From positions 1-19,182 of the forward strand of contig CAXTBC010000069.1 in NCBI GenBank assembly GCA_964242595.1: 19,182 nt of DNA, written 5' to 3'. The notes under the pieces were generated by a model that worked only from the letters and a program-made list of their open reading frames with translations, did no database searches and was not told the origin of the DNA. Origin of the DNA: BOG-908 sp964242595. Lineage in GTDB: Bacteria > Pseudomonadota > Alphaproteobacteria > Acetobacterales > Acetobacteraceae. Numbering within the stretch: the first letter of the stretch is position 1; every line of letters starts with the position of its first letter. Position numbers and translations under genes: made by a program. Shown one piece after another: positions 1 through 7,607 of the stretch.

Positions 1-1059
1 CGGCCGGCAGCTGATCACGTCGCTCAGGACGCGGCGGCCGCGCGCGCTGCCTGGCTGTCACTGCAAGCCGCACCGGCCGACAGCGCCGGCCGGGCGGAGC
101 GCTCGGCCGCGGAGCTGGCCGAAGCCGAGGCGGCGCACGCGGCAGCGGGCGCGGCGCTGGCGGCAGCCGAGCAAAGCGTGCGCGCCCTGGCGGTAGCCCA
201 GCGCGACGGCGAGCAGGTGGCCGGGCGGAGCCGCGAAGAGGCGGTGCGTGCCCAGGCCGTGCTGGAGGCGGCAGGCGGCGCCCTGCAGGCGGTGCTGGCG
301 CGCGCGGCCGAGCGGCTGGGCCCCGAGGCGGTGCTGCCGGCAGTGGCCGAGTGCGGGGACGCAGCCGAGGAGCGCACCCGCCGCCGCTTCGAGCGGCTGA
401 GCCGGGAGCGCGAGGACATGGGGCCGGTGAACCTGCGCGCCGAGCTGGAGCTGGCCGAGCTGGATGAGCGGGTGGCTGCCCTGGAGCACGAGCGTGAGGA
501 GCTGGGCACCGCGATCGCCAAGCTGCGCGGCGCGATCGGCCACCTGAACCGCGAAGGCAGGGCACGGCTGGCGGCCGTGTTCGCCGAGGTGGACGGCCAT
601 TTCCGGACCTTGTTCACCCGCATGATGGGCGGCGGGCGGGCGCACCTGGCGCTGACCGGCTCGGACGACCCGCTGCAGGCCGGCCTGGAAATCTATGCCG
701 AGCCGCCGGGCAAGAAGCTGGTGTCGCTGTCGCTGCTCTCGGGCGGCGAGCAGGCGCTGACGGCGCTGAGCCTGATCTTCGCGGTGTTCCGCTGCACGCC
801 GGCGCCGGTCAGCGTGTTGGACGAGGTGGACGCGCCGCTGGACGACGCCAACGTGGAGCGGTTCTGCACGCTGCTCGACGACGTGGTGCGCGACACCGGC
901 ACGCGTTTCCTGGTGGTGACCCACCACCAGCTGACGATGAGCCGGATGGACCGGCTGTTCGGGGTGACGATGCAGGAGCGCGGGGTCTCGCGCCTGCTCT
1001 CGGTGGATTTGCGCAGGGCGGTGGCGATGGTGGAGCCAGTGATGCAAGCAGCGGAGTGA
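1..1059 (+). CDS. smc: Chromosome segregation ATPase SMC, C-terminal part (5' end outside window)
   Basis: The reading frame is open from the first base, so the start lies upstream and about 352 C-terminal residues are present. SMC dimers use ATP to compact and segregate the chromosome, with ScpA/ScpB as usual partners. The first ~120 codons are Ala/Glu/Arg-rich and fit the returning coiled coil. The tail is a typical ABC head half: signature motif LSGGE at 736-750, a Walker B/D-loop stretch with the core VLDEVDAPLDDANVERF near 808-860, and an H-motif region (VVTHH) near 913-930. The sequence MGPVNLRAELE near 418 matches the conserved segment before the head in SMC proteins. The Walker A half would be upstream and cannot be checked. 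The gene converges on the GGDEF-EAL gene, with a degenerate G/C-rich repeat between them. RecN or Rad50-like ATPases are less likely given the SMC-type head sequence. Confidence 0.92.
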   Translation, partial: RPAADHVAQDAAAARAAWLSLQAAPADSAGRAERSAAELAEAEAAHAAAGAALAAAEQSVRALAVAQRDGEQVAGRSREEAVRAQAVLEAAGGALQAVLARAAERLGPEAVLPAVAECGDAAEERTRRRFERLSREREDMGPVNLRAELELAELDERVAALEHEREELGTAIAKLRGAIGHLNREGRARLAAVFAEVDGHFRTLFTRMMGGGRAHLALTGSDDPLQAGLEIYAEPPGKKLVSLSLLSGGEQALTALSLIFAVFRCTPAPVSVLDEVDAPLDDANVERFCTLLDDVVRDTGTRFLVVTHHQLTMSRMDRLFGVTMQERGVSRLLSVDLRRAVAMVEPVMQAAE

Positions 1060-1061
1060 CA

Positions 1062-1146
1062 GGCTAGCCGGGCAACAAACGGGGTCTGGGGCTTCAAGCA
1101 TTCAGCGGGGTAAGGCAGAGCCGCATTTTGCTTCGCTACGCTTCCC
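1062..1146 (-). repeat. Degenerate copy of the G/C-rich intergenic repeat between convergent genes
   Basis: Read on the minus strand this stretch contains GGCTCTGCC, then ACCCCGCTG, then GCCCCAGACCCCGTTTGTT. The order is the same as in the better copies at 12912 and 19018. It lies exactly between the 3' ends of smc and the GGDEF-EAL gene and fills almost the whole gap, so it may act as a shared transcription end. The family match is seen in the sequence; the terminator role is inferred. Confidence 0.6.
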
Positions 1147-1149
1147 TGC

Positions 1150-3873
1150 CTACGCCACCTCGGCCAACACCTCGCGCCCGACCAGCGCCGTGAAAGCTTC
1201 AGCCGCCATGGGCCGGCCGAACAAGTAGCCCTGCACCTCGACGCAGCCCTCCTCGCGCAGCATCTGCGCGTGCACCTCCGTCTCCACCCCCTCCGCCAGG
1301 CTGGCGATGCCGAGGTCGCGCGCGATGCCGATGATGGAGCGGACCAGCGATCGCGCGGCAGGGTCGGTGCCCAGCGCGCGGGTAAAGCTCTGGTCGATCT
1401 TCAGCTTGTCGATCGGCATGCGGCGAAGATAGCTCAGCGACGAGTAGCCGGTGCCAAAATCGTCCATGGCGATGCGCACGCCCAGCGCCTTCAGTCCGGC
1501 CAGCGTGGCCAGCGTGTGCGGCGCGTCGCCCAGCAGCACGCCTTCGGTGATCTCCAGCTCCAGCCGGGCGGGTGCCAGCCCCGTCTCGGCCAGCACGCCG
1601 CCCACCAGCCCCACCAGGTCGGTGGTGCTGAACTGCACGGGCGAGAGGTTGACGGCCACCGAGAGCGGTACGGCCCATCCGGCCGCCTCCCGGCACGCTG
1701 CCCGCAGCACCCAGGCGCCCAGCACGGTGATCAGGCCGCACTCCTCGGCGATGGGGATGAACTCGGCCGGGGAGACGTGGCCGCGCACCGGATCGCGCCA
1801 GCGCAGCAGCGCCTCGGCACCCAGCAGGGCACCGTCGGCCAGGCAGTATTGCGGCTGGTAGTGCAGGCTCAGCACCTGGGCGGCCACAGCCTGGCGCAGA
1901 TCGTGTTCCAGCTCGGAGCGCTGACGCAGAGCGGCGTCCAGCTCCGGGGTGAACAGCCTGGCCTGGCCGCGGCCTCGGGCCTTGGCGTCGTACAGGGCCA
2001 TGTCGCCGAAGCGCAGCAGCTGGCCGGGATCGGTGGTGTGAGACGGGGCCAGGGCGATACCCACGCTAAGGCCCACGCTGACGGGGCGCTGGGCCACGAT
2101 GTAGGGCTGCGAGAGCTCGGCGATCAGCCTTGCGGCAAGCACTTCGGGCGTCTCGCCGCCCGGCAGGGTGGCCTGAAGCACCACGAACTCGTCGCCACCC
2201 AGCCGGGCCACCAAGTCGCTCGGCTGCAGGCAAGCCAGCAATCGGTCGGCCACGGCGCGCAGCAGCGCGTCTCCCGCGGCGTGGCCCAGCGTGTCGTTCA
2301 CGTCCTTGAAGCGGTCCAGGTCCAGGCACAGCAGCGCGGTGCCGGCCTGTCCGGCCTCGTCAGCCTGTGCCGAGAGCGCCGCATCCAACCGCTCGCCGAA
2401 CAGCACGCGGTTGGGCAGGCCGGTCAGCGCGTCATGATGCGCCATGTGCAGGATCCGCTGCTCGTCGATCCGGCGCTGCGAGAGGTCGGTGCAGATCACC
2501 ACCGACCCAACGGTGCCGCCGGCCTCATCGCGGATCGGGCTGGCCCGGATCAGCATGGGCGTGGGCGCGCCGTCACGCACGCTGATGTCGGCCTCGCCCT
2601 GCCAAGCCTCGGCGGTGCGCAGCGCCTGCTGCAGCGCCCAACTGGTCCGCACGTCGGGAATCAGCGCCGGCAGGCCGCCAATCGTGCCGATCTCCTCGCC
2701 GCCGTAGCCGAACGCGATGGCGAAGGCGGGGTTGACGAACAGCGGCGCGCCGCCTTCATCGGCGATCAGGATGGCGTCGCTGGCGCTCTGCATGGCCGCG
2801 CGCACGCGCAGCCGCTCCTCGCTTTGCCGGCGCAGCCGGTCGGTGATGTCCTCCAGCGTGCCGACGAAACCCAGGAAGCGGTCGGCCTCGTCGCGCAGGG
2901 CACGAACGGTCTTGCTGACCCAGTAGGTCGAACCGTCGGGCCGCCGAAGCTCGGACACCTCGCCTGAGTACCCTCCCATGTTCATGATCATCCAGGTCAG
3001 CCTATCGGACCGTCCCGGGTCGACGAACAGGATGCCATTTTCGAGCGCCGCGATGGCGGCCTCCAGCCGTTCGTAGCCGGTGATCGCCAGCAGAGCCGCG
3101 TTCGCGCTGGTGATCATGCCGGTATCGTCGGCACTGAAGATGCCCAGAGCCGCGTTGTCGAACACCGCCTTGTACCGATTTTCTGCCCGCACCAGGCGGC
3201 GCGCGGTGTCGCGAACGACGCCAAGCGCGCGCGCCATTGCACCTACCTCGTCGTCACGGTCCAGCGCCGGTAGCGGCATCTCCAGGTCGCCCTGCGCCAG
3301 ACGGTGCAGCGCCGAGGTCAGAAGGTCGAGCGGCCGGGTCAGCTCGCGCAGGGCGGAGAACACGGCCAGCATCACCGCGCCCAGTAGGATCGACAGGGCC
3401 AGTCCCTGCGTGCGCAGCTCGGCCATCAGCGCCTGGTGGAGCCGCGTGGTGCCCAGCCGTATGCGCAACGATCCAAGCGCGCGCGGGTGGCCGTGGTCGG
3501 CAAAGTTGATCGGCCTGGTCACGTCGACCACCTCGCTGCCGGCCGTCATCGGGCCCGGCCGCTCGCTCAGCACCGAGCCGTCCGGGCGTAGCAGGGCAGC
3601 GCCGGCAAAGTCCGGCGCCTCGGCCAGCGCGTCCAGCGCAGCGTCCAGCTGGTCCTGATCGAGGTTCCACAACGGTACAGACAGCGCCGAGGTCTCCAGC
3701 GAGGCCAGCAGGCCCGCCCGTTCGGCCAATGCCGCCCGGCCGGCGACTCCCATCGCGTGCTGGCGTGCAGCGGCGTCCACCAGCAGGATCGCGGTCAGCC
3801 CGATGCTGGCGACCACCATCGTGCGTGCGCGCAGCGAAAGCTTCGTGCGGGTGATCAGGCCCGTCCAGCCCAT
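1150..3873 (-). CDS. Membrane c-di-GMP protein: periplasmic sensor-HAMP-PAS-PAS-GGDEF-EAL
   Basis: This 907-residue inner-membrane signalling protein can in principle both make c-di-GMP (GGDEF) and degrade it (EAL). Order: transmembrane helix ~18-36, periplasmic domain ~37-155, second helix ~157-175, HAMP ~176-229, two PAS domains (~232-345 and ~355-465), GGDEF ~475-640, EAL ~655-895. The cyclase signature GGDEF (559-563) is intact, but the inhibitory RxxD site five residues before it reads QPSD, so product inhibition by the usual I-site is probably lost. The phosphodiesterase signature EAL (687-689) and the blocks NLSPVQF, ELEITEG, DDFGTGYSS, KIDQSF and AEGVET are all present, so EAL looks catalytically competent. 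The start codon is one base after the stop of the upstream binding-protein gene, which implies translational coupling and a shared signal path. Net activity (synthesis or breakdown) cannot be read from sequence. Confidence 0.93.
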   Translation of the reverse strand: MGWTGLITRTKLSLRARTMVVASIGLTAILLVDAAARQHAMGVAGRAALAERAGLLASLETSALSVPLWNLDQDQLDAALDALAEAPDFAGAALLRPDGSVLSERPGPMTAGSEVVDVTRPINFADHGHPRALGSLRIRLGTTRLHQALMAELRTQGLALSILLGAVMLAVFSALRELTRPLDLLTSALHRLAQGDLEMPLPALDRDDEVGAMARALGVVRDTARRLVRAENRYKAVFDNAALGIFSADDTGMITSANAALLAITGYERLEAAIAALENGILFVDPGRSDRLTWMIMNMGGYSGEVSELRRPDGSTYWVSKTVRALRDEADRFLGFVGTLEDITDRLRRQSEERLRVRAAMQSASDAILIADEGGAPLFVNPAFAIAFGYGGEEIGTIGGLPALIPDVRTSWALQQALRTAEAWQGEADISVRDGAPTPMLIRASPIRDEAGGTVGSVVICTDLSQRRIDEQRILHMAHHDALTGLPNRVLFGERLDAALSAQADEAGQAGTALLCLDLDRFKDVNDTLGHAAGDALLRAVADRLLACLQPSDLVARLGGDEFVVLQATLPGGETPEVLAARLIAELSQPYIVAQRPVSVGLSVGIALAPSHTTDPGQLLRFGDMALYDAKARGRGQARLFTPELDAALRQRSELEHDLRQAVAAQVLSLHYQPQYCLADGALLGAEALLRWRDPVRGHVSPAEFIPIAEECGLITVLGAWVLRAACREAAGWAVPLSVAVNLSPVQFSTTDLVGLVGGVLAETGLAPARLELEITEGVLLGDAPHTLATLAGLKALGVRIAMDDFGTGYSSLSYLRRMPIDKLKIDQSFTRALGTDPAARSLVRSIIGIARDLGIASLAEGVETEVHAQMLREEGCVEVQGYLFGRPMAAEAFTALVGREVLAEVA

Positions 3874-3874
3874 C

Positions 3875-4642
3875 CTAGTGCCAGTCCGCCAAGCCGTAGC
3901 GCGCCAGGATGGCCGACAGCCGGCCCGAGGCGCGGAGCCGGGCCACGCCGTCGCTGAAGATCACGGCCAACAGCGGCGAGAGCGGGTTGGCCGGCGAGAA
4001 TGCCACGTAGACGGGGACGCTCAAGGGGTCCTTCGACAGGATAAGCTGGTCGCCGAGTTGAAGCTCGTCGATGGCCTGGTTCAGCACGTGTGAATCGTCG
4101 AGCACCACGTCGAGCCGGCCAGCCAGCAGCTTGAGCAGGTTCTTGGCCAGAGCCCGGTCGCCGGACATGTACTGGATGCGCGTGCGGTCGCCCCGGATGG
4201 CGCGCAGATAATCGCCCAGCGCGCCGGCGAACTCGTAGGTGGCCACCACGCCCAGCACGCGGCCGTCCAGCGAATGCGCGCCGACATAGGCGAACGGCAC
4301 GCCGCGGCGAACCACGAACCCGGCGTTGCTTAGCCCGATCGGCTCGCCGGGGATGACGAAGCCGGGTACGTCGGTGGCGTAGGCGCCGATCACCGCGTCC
4401 GCGCGGCCCTGGCGCGTCTCCTCGATGCTGCGCGACCAGCTCAACAACTGGTAATCCACGTCGTAGCCGGCCTCGCCGAAGACGATCTGCGCAATCTCGA
4501 TCACGTAGCCCGGGCGGTCCGAGCCGGGAACGCAGTTGTACGGGCACCACAGGTCGGAGCGCAGCACCACCGCCGGGCGAGCGGCGGCATGGCTGGCCGG
4601 CCATGCGAGCAGCGCCAGGAGGACGATGTGCCTGATCCGCAT
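3875..4642 (-). CDS. Periplasmic solute-binding protein, family 3 type, partner of the GGDEF-EAL protein
   Basis: A 255-residue protein with a clear Sec signal peptide: basic MRIRH, hydrophobic core, likely cleavage after SHAA near residue 20-21. The mature part opens with VVLRSDLWCPYNCVPGSD and continues GYVIEIAQIVFGEAGYDVDY, the usual first lobe of family-3 (amino-acid-type) binding proteins. Two cysteines at 33 and 37 could form a disulfide in the periplasm. The start is supported by GAGGGG about six bases upstream of ATG on the coding strand. No ABC permease or ATPase gene is adjacent. The next gene, one base away, is a membrane GGDEF-EAL protein with a periplasmic domain. That points to a sensor role comparable to the NspS-MbaA pair of Vibrio cholerae, rather than uptake; this is inference. 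The ligand is unknown. Confidence 0.85.
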   Translation of the reverse strand: MRIRHIVLLALLAWPASHAAARPAVVLRSDLWCPYNCVPGSDRPGYVIEIAQIVFGEAGYDVDYQLLSWSRSIEETRQGRADAVIGAYATDVPGFVIPGEPIGLSNAGFVVRRGVPFAYVGAHSLDGRVLGVVATYEFAGALGDYLRAIRGDRTRIQYMSGDRALAKNLLKLLAGRLDVVLDDSHVLNQAIDELQLGDQLILSKDPLSVPVYVAFSPANPLSPLLAVIFSDGVARLRASGRLSAILARYGLADWH

Positions 4643-4845
4643 AGTGAACCCCTCTCGGGCCGAGAAGAGTGCAGCTTAGCGGGGGGGTGTTAAGGCCAGG
4701 TGAGCGGGCCAGCCGCGCGGAGCTATGTCGTCCCGCTACCGTCAGGTGTCCGCCCTGCCCCGGCTGGCGATGGACGCCGGCGCTAGCGTATCGGCAACCC
4801 TCGGGGTGCCCGGCTGCTTGTGGTGGCCAACCCGAGGAGCATGGC

Positions 4846-5064
4846 ATGACCGGCAGCACGCGTACCAGTGGCAACGACCCGATCGAGGGCGCCGACCCCG
4901 GCGGCACGCACAGCACGAAGCCCGGCAACCCGGACAAGTCCGGCCAGGCCAGGCCCACGCAAGTTCAGCAGGAGGTGGTAAGCGGCGACGCCAATGCGGG
5001 CCGGCCGGACGAACTGCGTAGCGAGCCTAAGGGGCACCGCGAAGCGCCCGATCAAGGAGGGTGA
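4846..5064 (+). CDS. Small hydrophilic, probably disordered protein of unknown function
   Basis: A 72-residue frame starting at ATG 4846, with a good Shine-Dalgarno GAGGAG at 4834-4839. An overlapping ATG at 4841 stops immediately and is not used. The composition is Gly, Pro, Asp, Lys, Arg, Gln and Thr with no hydrophobic core, signal peptide, cysteine or membrane helix, so an intrinsically disordered protein is expected. Third codon positions are mostly G or C, as in the neighbouring genes, which supports real coding. It is divergent from the binding-protein gene and ends exactly where the A/T-rich repeat starts. I do not recognise the family. Small disordered proteins of this kind are sometimes stress-related, but nothing here shows that. 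Confidence 0.55.
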   Translation: MTGSTRTSGNDPIEGADPGGTHSTKPGNPDKSGQARPTQVQQEVVSGDANAGRPDELRSEPKGHREAPDQGG

Positions 5065-5194
5065 AGGAAGCAGTTCTTTTTCGAGAAAAAGAACCAAAAG
5101 CTTTTGCTCCTTGTCGGGTGGCGCGGAGAGATGCGCGTCTAACGGACAAATGTTTTCTGCTTCTTTCTTTCAAGAAAGCAGGCCTTCCTTGCTT
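5064..5194. repeat. A/T-rich palindromic repeat, inverted pair (pair A)
   Basis: The left arm (5064-5106) contains TTCTTTTTCGAGAAAAAGAA followed by CCAAAAGCTTTTG. The right arm (5147-5194) is the same pattern inverted, with AAATGTTTTCTGC then CTTTCTTTCAAGAAAGCAGG. The arms are separated by about 40 unrelated bases. The pair sits between two convergent genes, and the right arm overlaps the last eight codons of the gene at 5170-5550. A bidirectional transcription end is plausible. Confidence 0.8.
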
Positions 5195-5550
5195 CTCACC
5201 CACGACACGCGACGCAGCCAGCCCCAAGCCCCCAGCGCCAGCCCTACCGCCCCCCAAGTCGCATTGTAATTCTCGATGGCGGCGACTCCGACGAGCACGG
5301 CGCCTAACTGCGCCGGAAAGCCGCCGCCCCAGGCAAAGCCGGTCAGGCCGAGCAGCAGGGCAGCCCCGCCGAGCGCGTAACGGCCCTGCAGCCAGATCAG
5401 CCCCGCCCGCGGCAGGCAGGCAAGCGGCGCCTCGGCCGCCGCACAGGCCGCCCCCCAGGCCCTAGGCTCCAGAAAATACGCCCGGTAAAGGATCAGCATA
5501 GCGGCCGTGACCACAACGGCTGTCAGCCCAATCACGTCCCGTCGCCGCAT
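5170..5550 (-). CDS. Small integral membrane protein of unknown function
   Basis: A 126-residue, strongly hydrophobic protein. It has a basic start (MRRRDVIG), a first membrane helix at about 5-25, a short polar stretch with two cysteines (Cys36, Cys45), then hydrophobic segments at about 57-75, 79-93 and 97-113, giving probably four helices. The motif AIENYNATWGAVGLALG (91-107) looks like the most conserved part. I do not recognise a named family. The last residues, RSKEGLLS, and the stop codon are encoded by the right arm of the A/T-rich repeat, so repeat insertion has probably replaced the original end of the gene. It is divergent from glyQ with about 70 bases between starts, which must hold both promoters. 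Confidence 0.7.
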   Translation of the reverse strand: MRRRDVIGLTAVVVTAAMLILYRAYFLEPRAWGAACAAAEAPLACLPRAGLIWLQGRYALGGAALLLGLTGFAWGGGFPAQLGAVLVGVAAIENYNATWGAVGLALGAWGWLRRVSWVRSKEGLLS

Positions 5551-5621
5551 GGCTCCGCCTCAACAAACAAAATTCCGCTTCTTCTTCCAAAGCAAGCGCT
5601 TCCTTATAGGCTGCCATCGCA

Positions 5622-6473
5622 ATGCCCAACCCGCCCAGCTTCCAAGACATCATCCTGCGTCTGCACACCTACTGGGCGGCCCAGGGCTGCGTCATCCTGC
5701 AGCCCTACGACGTGGAGATGGGCGCCGGCACCTTCCACCCTGCCACCACACTGCGTGCGCTGGGACCCAAGCCCTGGCGCGCCGCCTACGTGCAGCCGTG
5801 CCGCCGTCCGAGCGACGGCCGCTACGGCGAGAACCCCAACCGGCTGCAGCACTACTACCAGTACCAGGTGATCATGAAGCCCAGCCCGCCAGACGCCCAG
5901 GCGCTGGTGCTGGAGAGCTACCGCGCCATCGGCATCGACACCACGCTGCACGATTTCCGCTTCGTGGAGGACGACTGGGAAAGCCCCACGCTGGGCGCCT
6001 GGGGGCTGGGCTGGGAAGTGTGGTGCGACGGCATGGAGGTCACGCAGTTCACCTACTTCCAGCAGGTGGGCGGCATCCCCGTCGTGGTCCCGTCGGCCGA
6101 GTTCACCTACGGGCTGGAACGCCTGGCGATGTACGTGCAGGGGCGCGAGAGCGTGTACGACCTGGACTTCAACGGCGCCGGCGTCACCTACGGCGACGTG
6201 TTCCTGCGCGCCGAACGCGAGTACAGCGCCTACGATTTCGAAGCGGCAGACACCCGCCTGCTCGCGACCCACTTTGCCGACGCCGAGGCCGAGTGCGCCG
6301 CCCTGCTGGCGCGCGCACTGCCGCTGCCGGCCTACGACCAGTGCATCAAGGCCAGCCACCTGTTCAACCTGCTGGACGCGCGCGGCGTGATCAGCGTCAG
6401 CGAGCGGGCCGCCTATATCGGGCGTGTGCGGACGCTGGCGAAGGGGTGCTGCGAGGGGTGGCTGGCGGGGTAA
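5622..6473 (+). CDS. glyQ: Glycine--tRNA ligase, alpha subunit
   Basis: A 283-residue protein, normal length for the alpha subunit of the bacterial alpha2beta2 glycyl-tRNA synthetase, which charges tRNA-Gly with glycine in the cytoplasm. Family blocks are unmistakable: SFQDIILRLHTYWAAQGC at the start, MGAGTFHPATTLRALGP, YVQPCRRPSDGRYGENPNRL, QHYYQYQVIMKPSP, WGLGWEVWCDGMEVTQFTYF and SAEFTYGLERLAMY. The alpha subunit forms the class II catalytic core for glycine activation, and the beta subunit (GlyS) is needed for tRNA charging. GlyS is normally encoded directly downstream; here a single A/T-rich repeat arm and then a glycosyltransferase gene follow, so glyS must be elsewhere. No strong Shine-Dalgarno is seen before the ATG, but the N-terminus matches the family. 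Confidence 0.97.
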   Translation: MPNPPSFQDIILRLHTYWAAQGCVILQPYDVEMGAGTFHPATTLRALGPKPWRAAYVQPCRRPSDGRYGENPNRLQHYYQYQVIMKPSPPDAQALVLESYRAIGIDTTLHDFRFVEDDWESPTLGAWGLGWEVWCDGMEVTQFTYFQQVGGIPVVVPSAEFTYGLERLAMYVQGRESVYDLDFNGAGVTYGDVFLRAEREYSAYDFEAADTRLLATHFADAEAECAALLARALPLPAYDQCIKASHLFNLLDARGVISVSERAAYIGRVRTLAKGCCEGWLAG

Positions 6474-6478
6474 AAGTG

Positions 6479-6525
6479 AGCAAGAAAGGCCTTCTTTTCT
6501 GAAGAAAAGAAGCAAAAGACTTTTG
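6479..6525 (+). repeat. A/T-rich palindromic repeat, single arm (copy B)
   Basis: It begins five bases after the glyQ stop and contains TTCTTTTCTGAAGAAAAGAA followed by GCAAAAGACTTTTG, the same layout as the arms at 5064, 14068 and 15880. No inverted partner arm follows before the next gene. Confidence 0.75.
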
Positions 6526-6599
6526 TCTGTTGGGCTCGCTTCCCTGGATACGCGGCGGGCTCGTTTCCAACGGCTTGCGATCACACTACAACCCGGACC

Positions 6600-7607
6600 A
6601 TGCTCATTCCGCCGCCCAAGCCTCGTCCGGCCGAGCCGTTTCTCTCGGTGATCGTTCCCGTGTTCAACGAGGCCGAGGCGATCGGGGCGTTCCTGGCCGC
6701 CATCACGCCAGAGCTCGGCCGCGCCGTCCCCCGTTTCGAGATCATCTTCGTCAACGACGGCTCAACCGACTCCACGCTCCCGCTGCTGCTGGCCCACGCG
6801 GACGCGGCACCTCACATCAGGGTCGCCAACCTGTCGCGCAACTTCGGCAAGGAGGCAGCCATGACAGCGGGGCTGGACCTTGCCCAAGGCGACGCGGTGG
6901 TGTTGATCGACGTTGACCTGCAGGACCCGCCCGAACTGCTGAGCCGCTTCGTCGGGCTCTGGCGGGAGGGCTACGACGTGGTCTACGGCCTGCGCGAGAG
7001 CCGCACGGGCGACGGCCGGCTGAAATCTTTCAGCGCGGGCATGTTCTACGCGGTGTTCAACCGCATGTCGGCCACCGCCATCCCGCACAACGTCGGCGAT
7101 TTCCGGCTGATCGACCGCCGCGTGGCCGACGCCATGCGGCTGCTGCCCGAACGCGGTCGCTTCATGAAGGGGCTGTTCGCCTGGGTGGGGTTCTCCTCGG
7201 TCGCGGTGCCCTACGTGCGCCCGGCCCGCAGGCTCGGGCAGACCAAGTGGAACTACTGGCGCCTGTGGAACTTCGCGCTGGACGGCATCGTGAGCTTTTC
7301 CACCGCACCGCTGCGGATCTGGACGTATTTCGGCGCCGTGCTAGCCCTCGTTGCCGTGGCCTACGCCGCCTTCATCGCCCTGCACCGCGTGCTGCTGGGC
7401 GCCGACGTGCCGGGTTACGCCTCGCTGATCATCGTGCTGCTGTTCAGCACCGCGGCCAACCTCATCTCCCTCGGCATGATCGGCGAGTATGTCAGCCGGC
7501 TGTTCGTGGAGACCAAGCAACGGCCGATCTACCTGCTGGAAGGCGTCTACCGTCAGGCGGACGCAGCCGCGCACGTGGCGGGAATGGTGGCCGGCGATGG
7601 ATCTTAA
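6600..7607 (+). CDS. Family 2 glycosyltransferase, DPM1/GtrB/ArnC type, membrane-anchored
   Basis: A 335-residue GT2 enzyme expected to move a sugar from a nucleotide donor to a polyprenyl phosphate on the cytoplasmic face of the inner membrane. Residues ~14-130 form the GT-A fold with SVIVPVFNEAEAI, FVNDGSTDST (50-59) and the metal-binding DVDLQDPPE (104-112). RRLGQTKWNYWRLW (210-223) matches the Arg/Lys-rich lipid-side motif of the polyprenyl-phosphate group. Two C-terminal membrane helices (about 240-262 and 273-295) are the usual GtrB/ArnC arrangement, followed by the conserved SRLFVETKQRPIYLLEG. Its stop overlaps the start of the methyltransferase gene by 11 bases, so the two are co-translated. 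The donor sugar and final glycan cannot be predicted. Confidence 0.9.
   Translation: MLIPPPKPRPAEPFLSVIVPVFNEAEAIGAFLAAITPELGRAVPRFEIIFVNDGSTDSTLPLLLAHADAAPHIRVANLSRNFGKEAAMTAGLDLAQGDAVVLIDVDLQDPPELLSRFVGLWREGYDVVYGLRESRTGDGRLKSFSAGMFYAVFNRMSATAIPHNVGDFRLIDRRVADAMRLLPERGRFMKGLFAWVGFSSVAVPYVRPARRLGQTKWNYWRLWNFALDGIVSFSTAPLRIWTYFGAVLALVAVAYAAFIALHRVLLGADVPGYASLIIVLLFSTAANLISLGMIGEYVSRLFVETKQRPIYLLEGVYRQADAAAHVAGMVAGDGS

Noticed and set aside
1270..2967. Plus-strand 565-codon frame antisense to the GGDEF-EAL gene
   Set aside because: Same shadow pattern; the opposite strand encodes clear GGDEF and EAL motifs across this region.
4725..5018. Alternative 98-codon plus-strand frame overlapping the small protein
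   Set aside because: No ribosome-binding site, unlike composition (Arg/Gln/His-rich), whereas the 4846 frame has a strong Shine-Dalgarno and G/C-biased third positions.
5566..5606. Possible degenerate A/T-rich repeat arm upstream of glyQ
   Set aside because: CTTCTTCTTCC and AAGCAAGCGCTTCC resemble parts of an arm, but the palindrome is broken and the second motif is missing.
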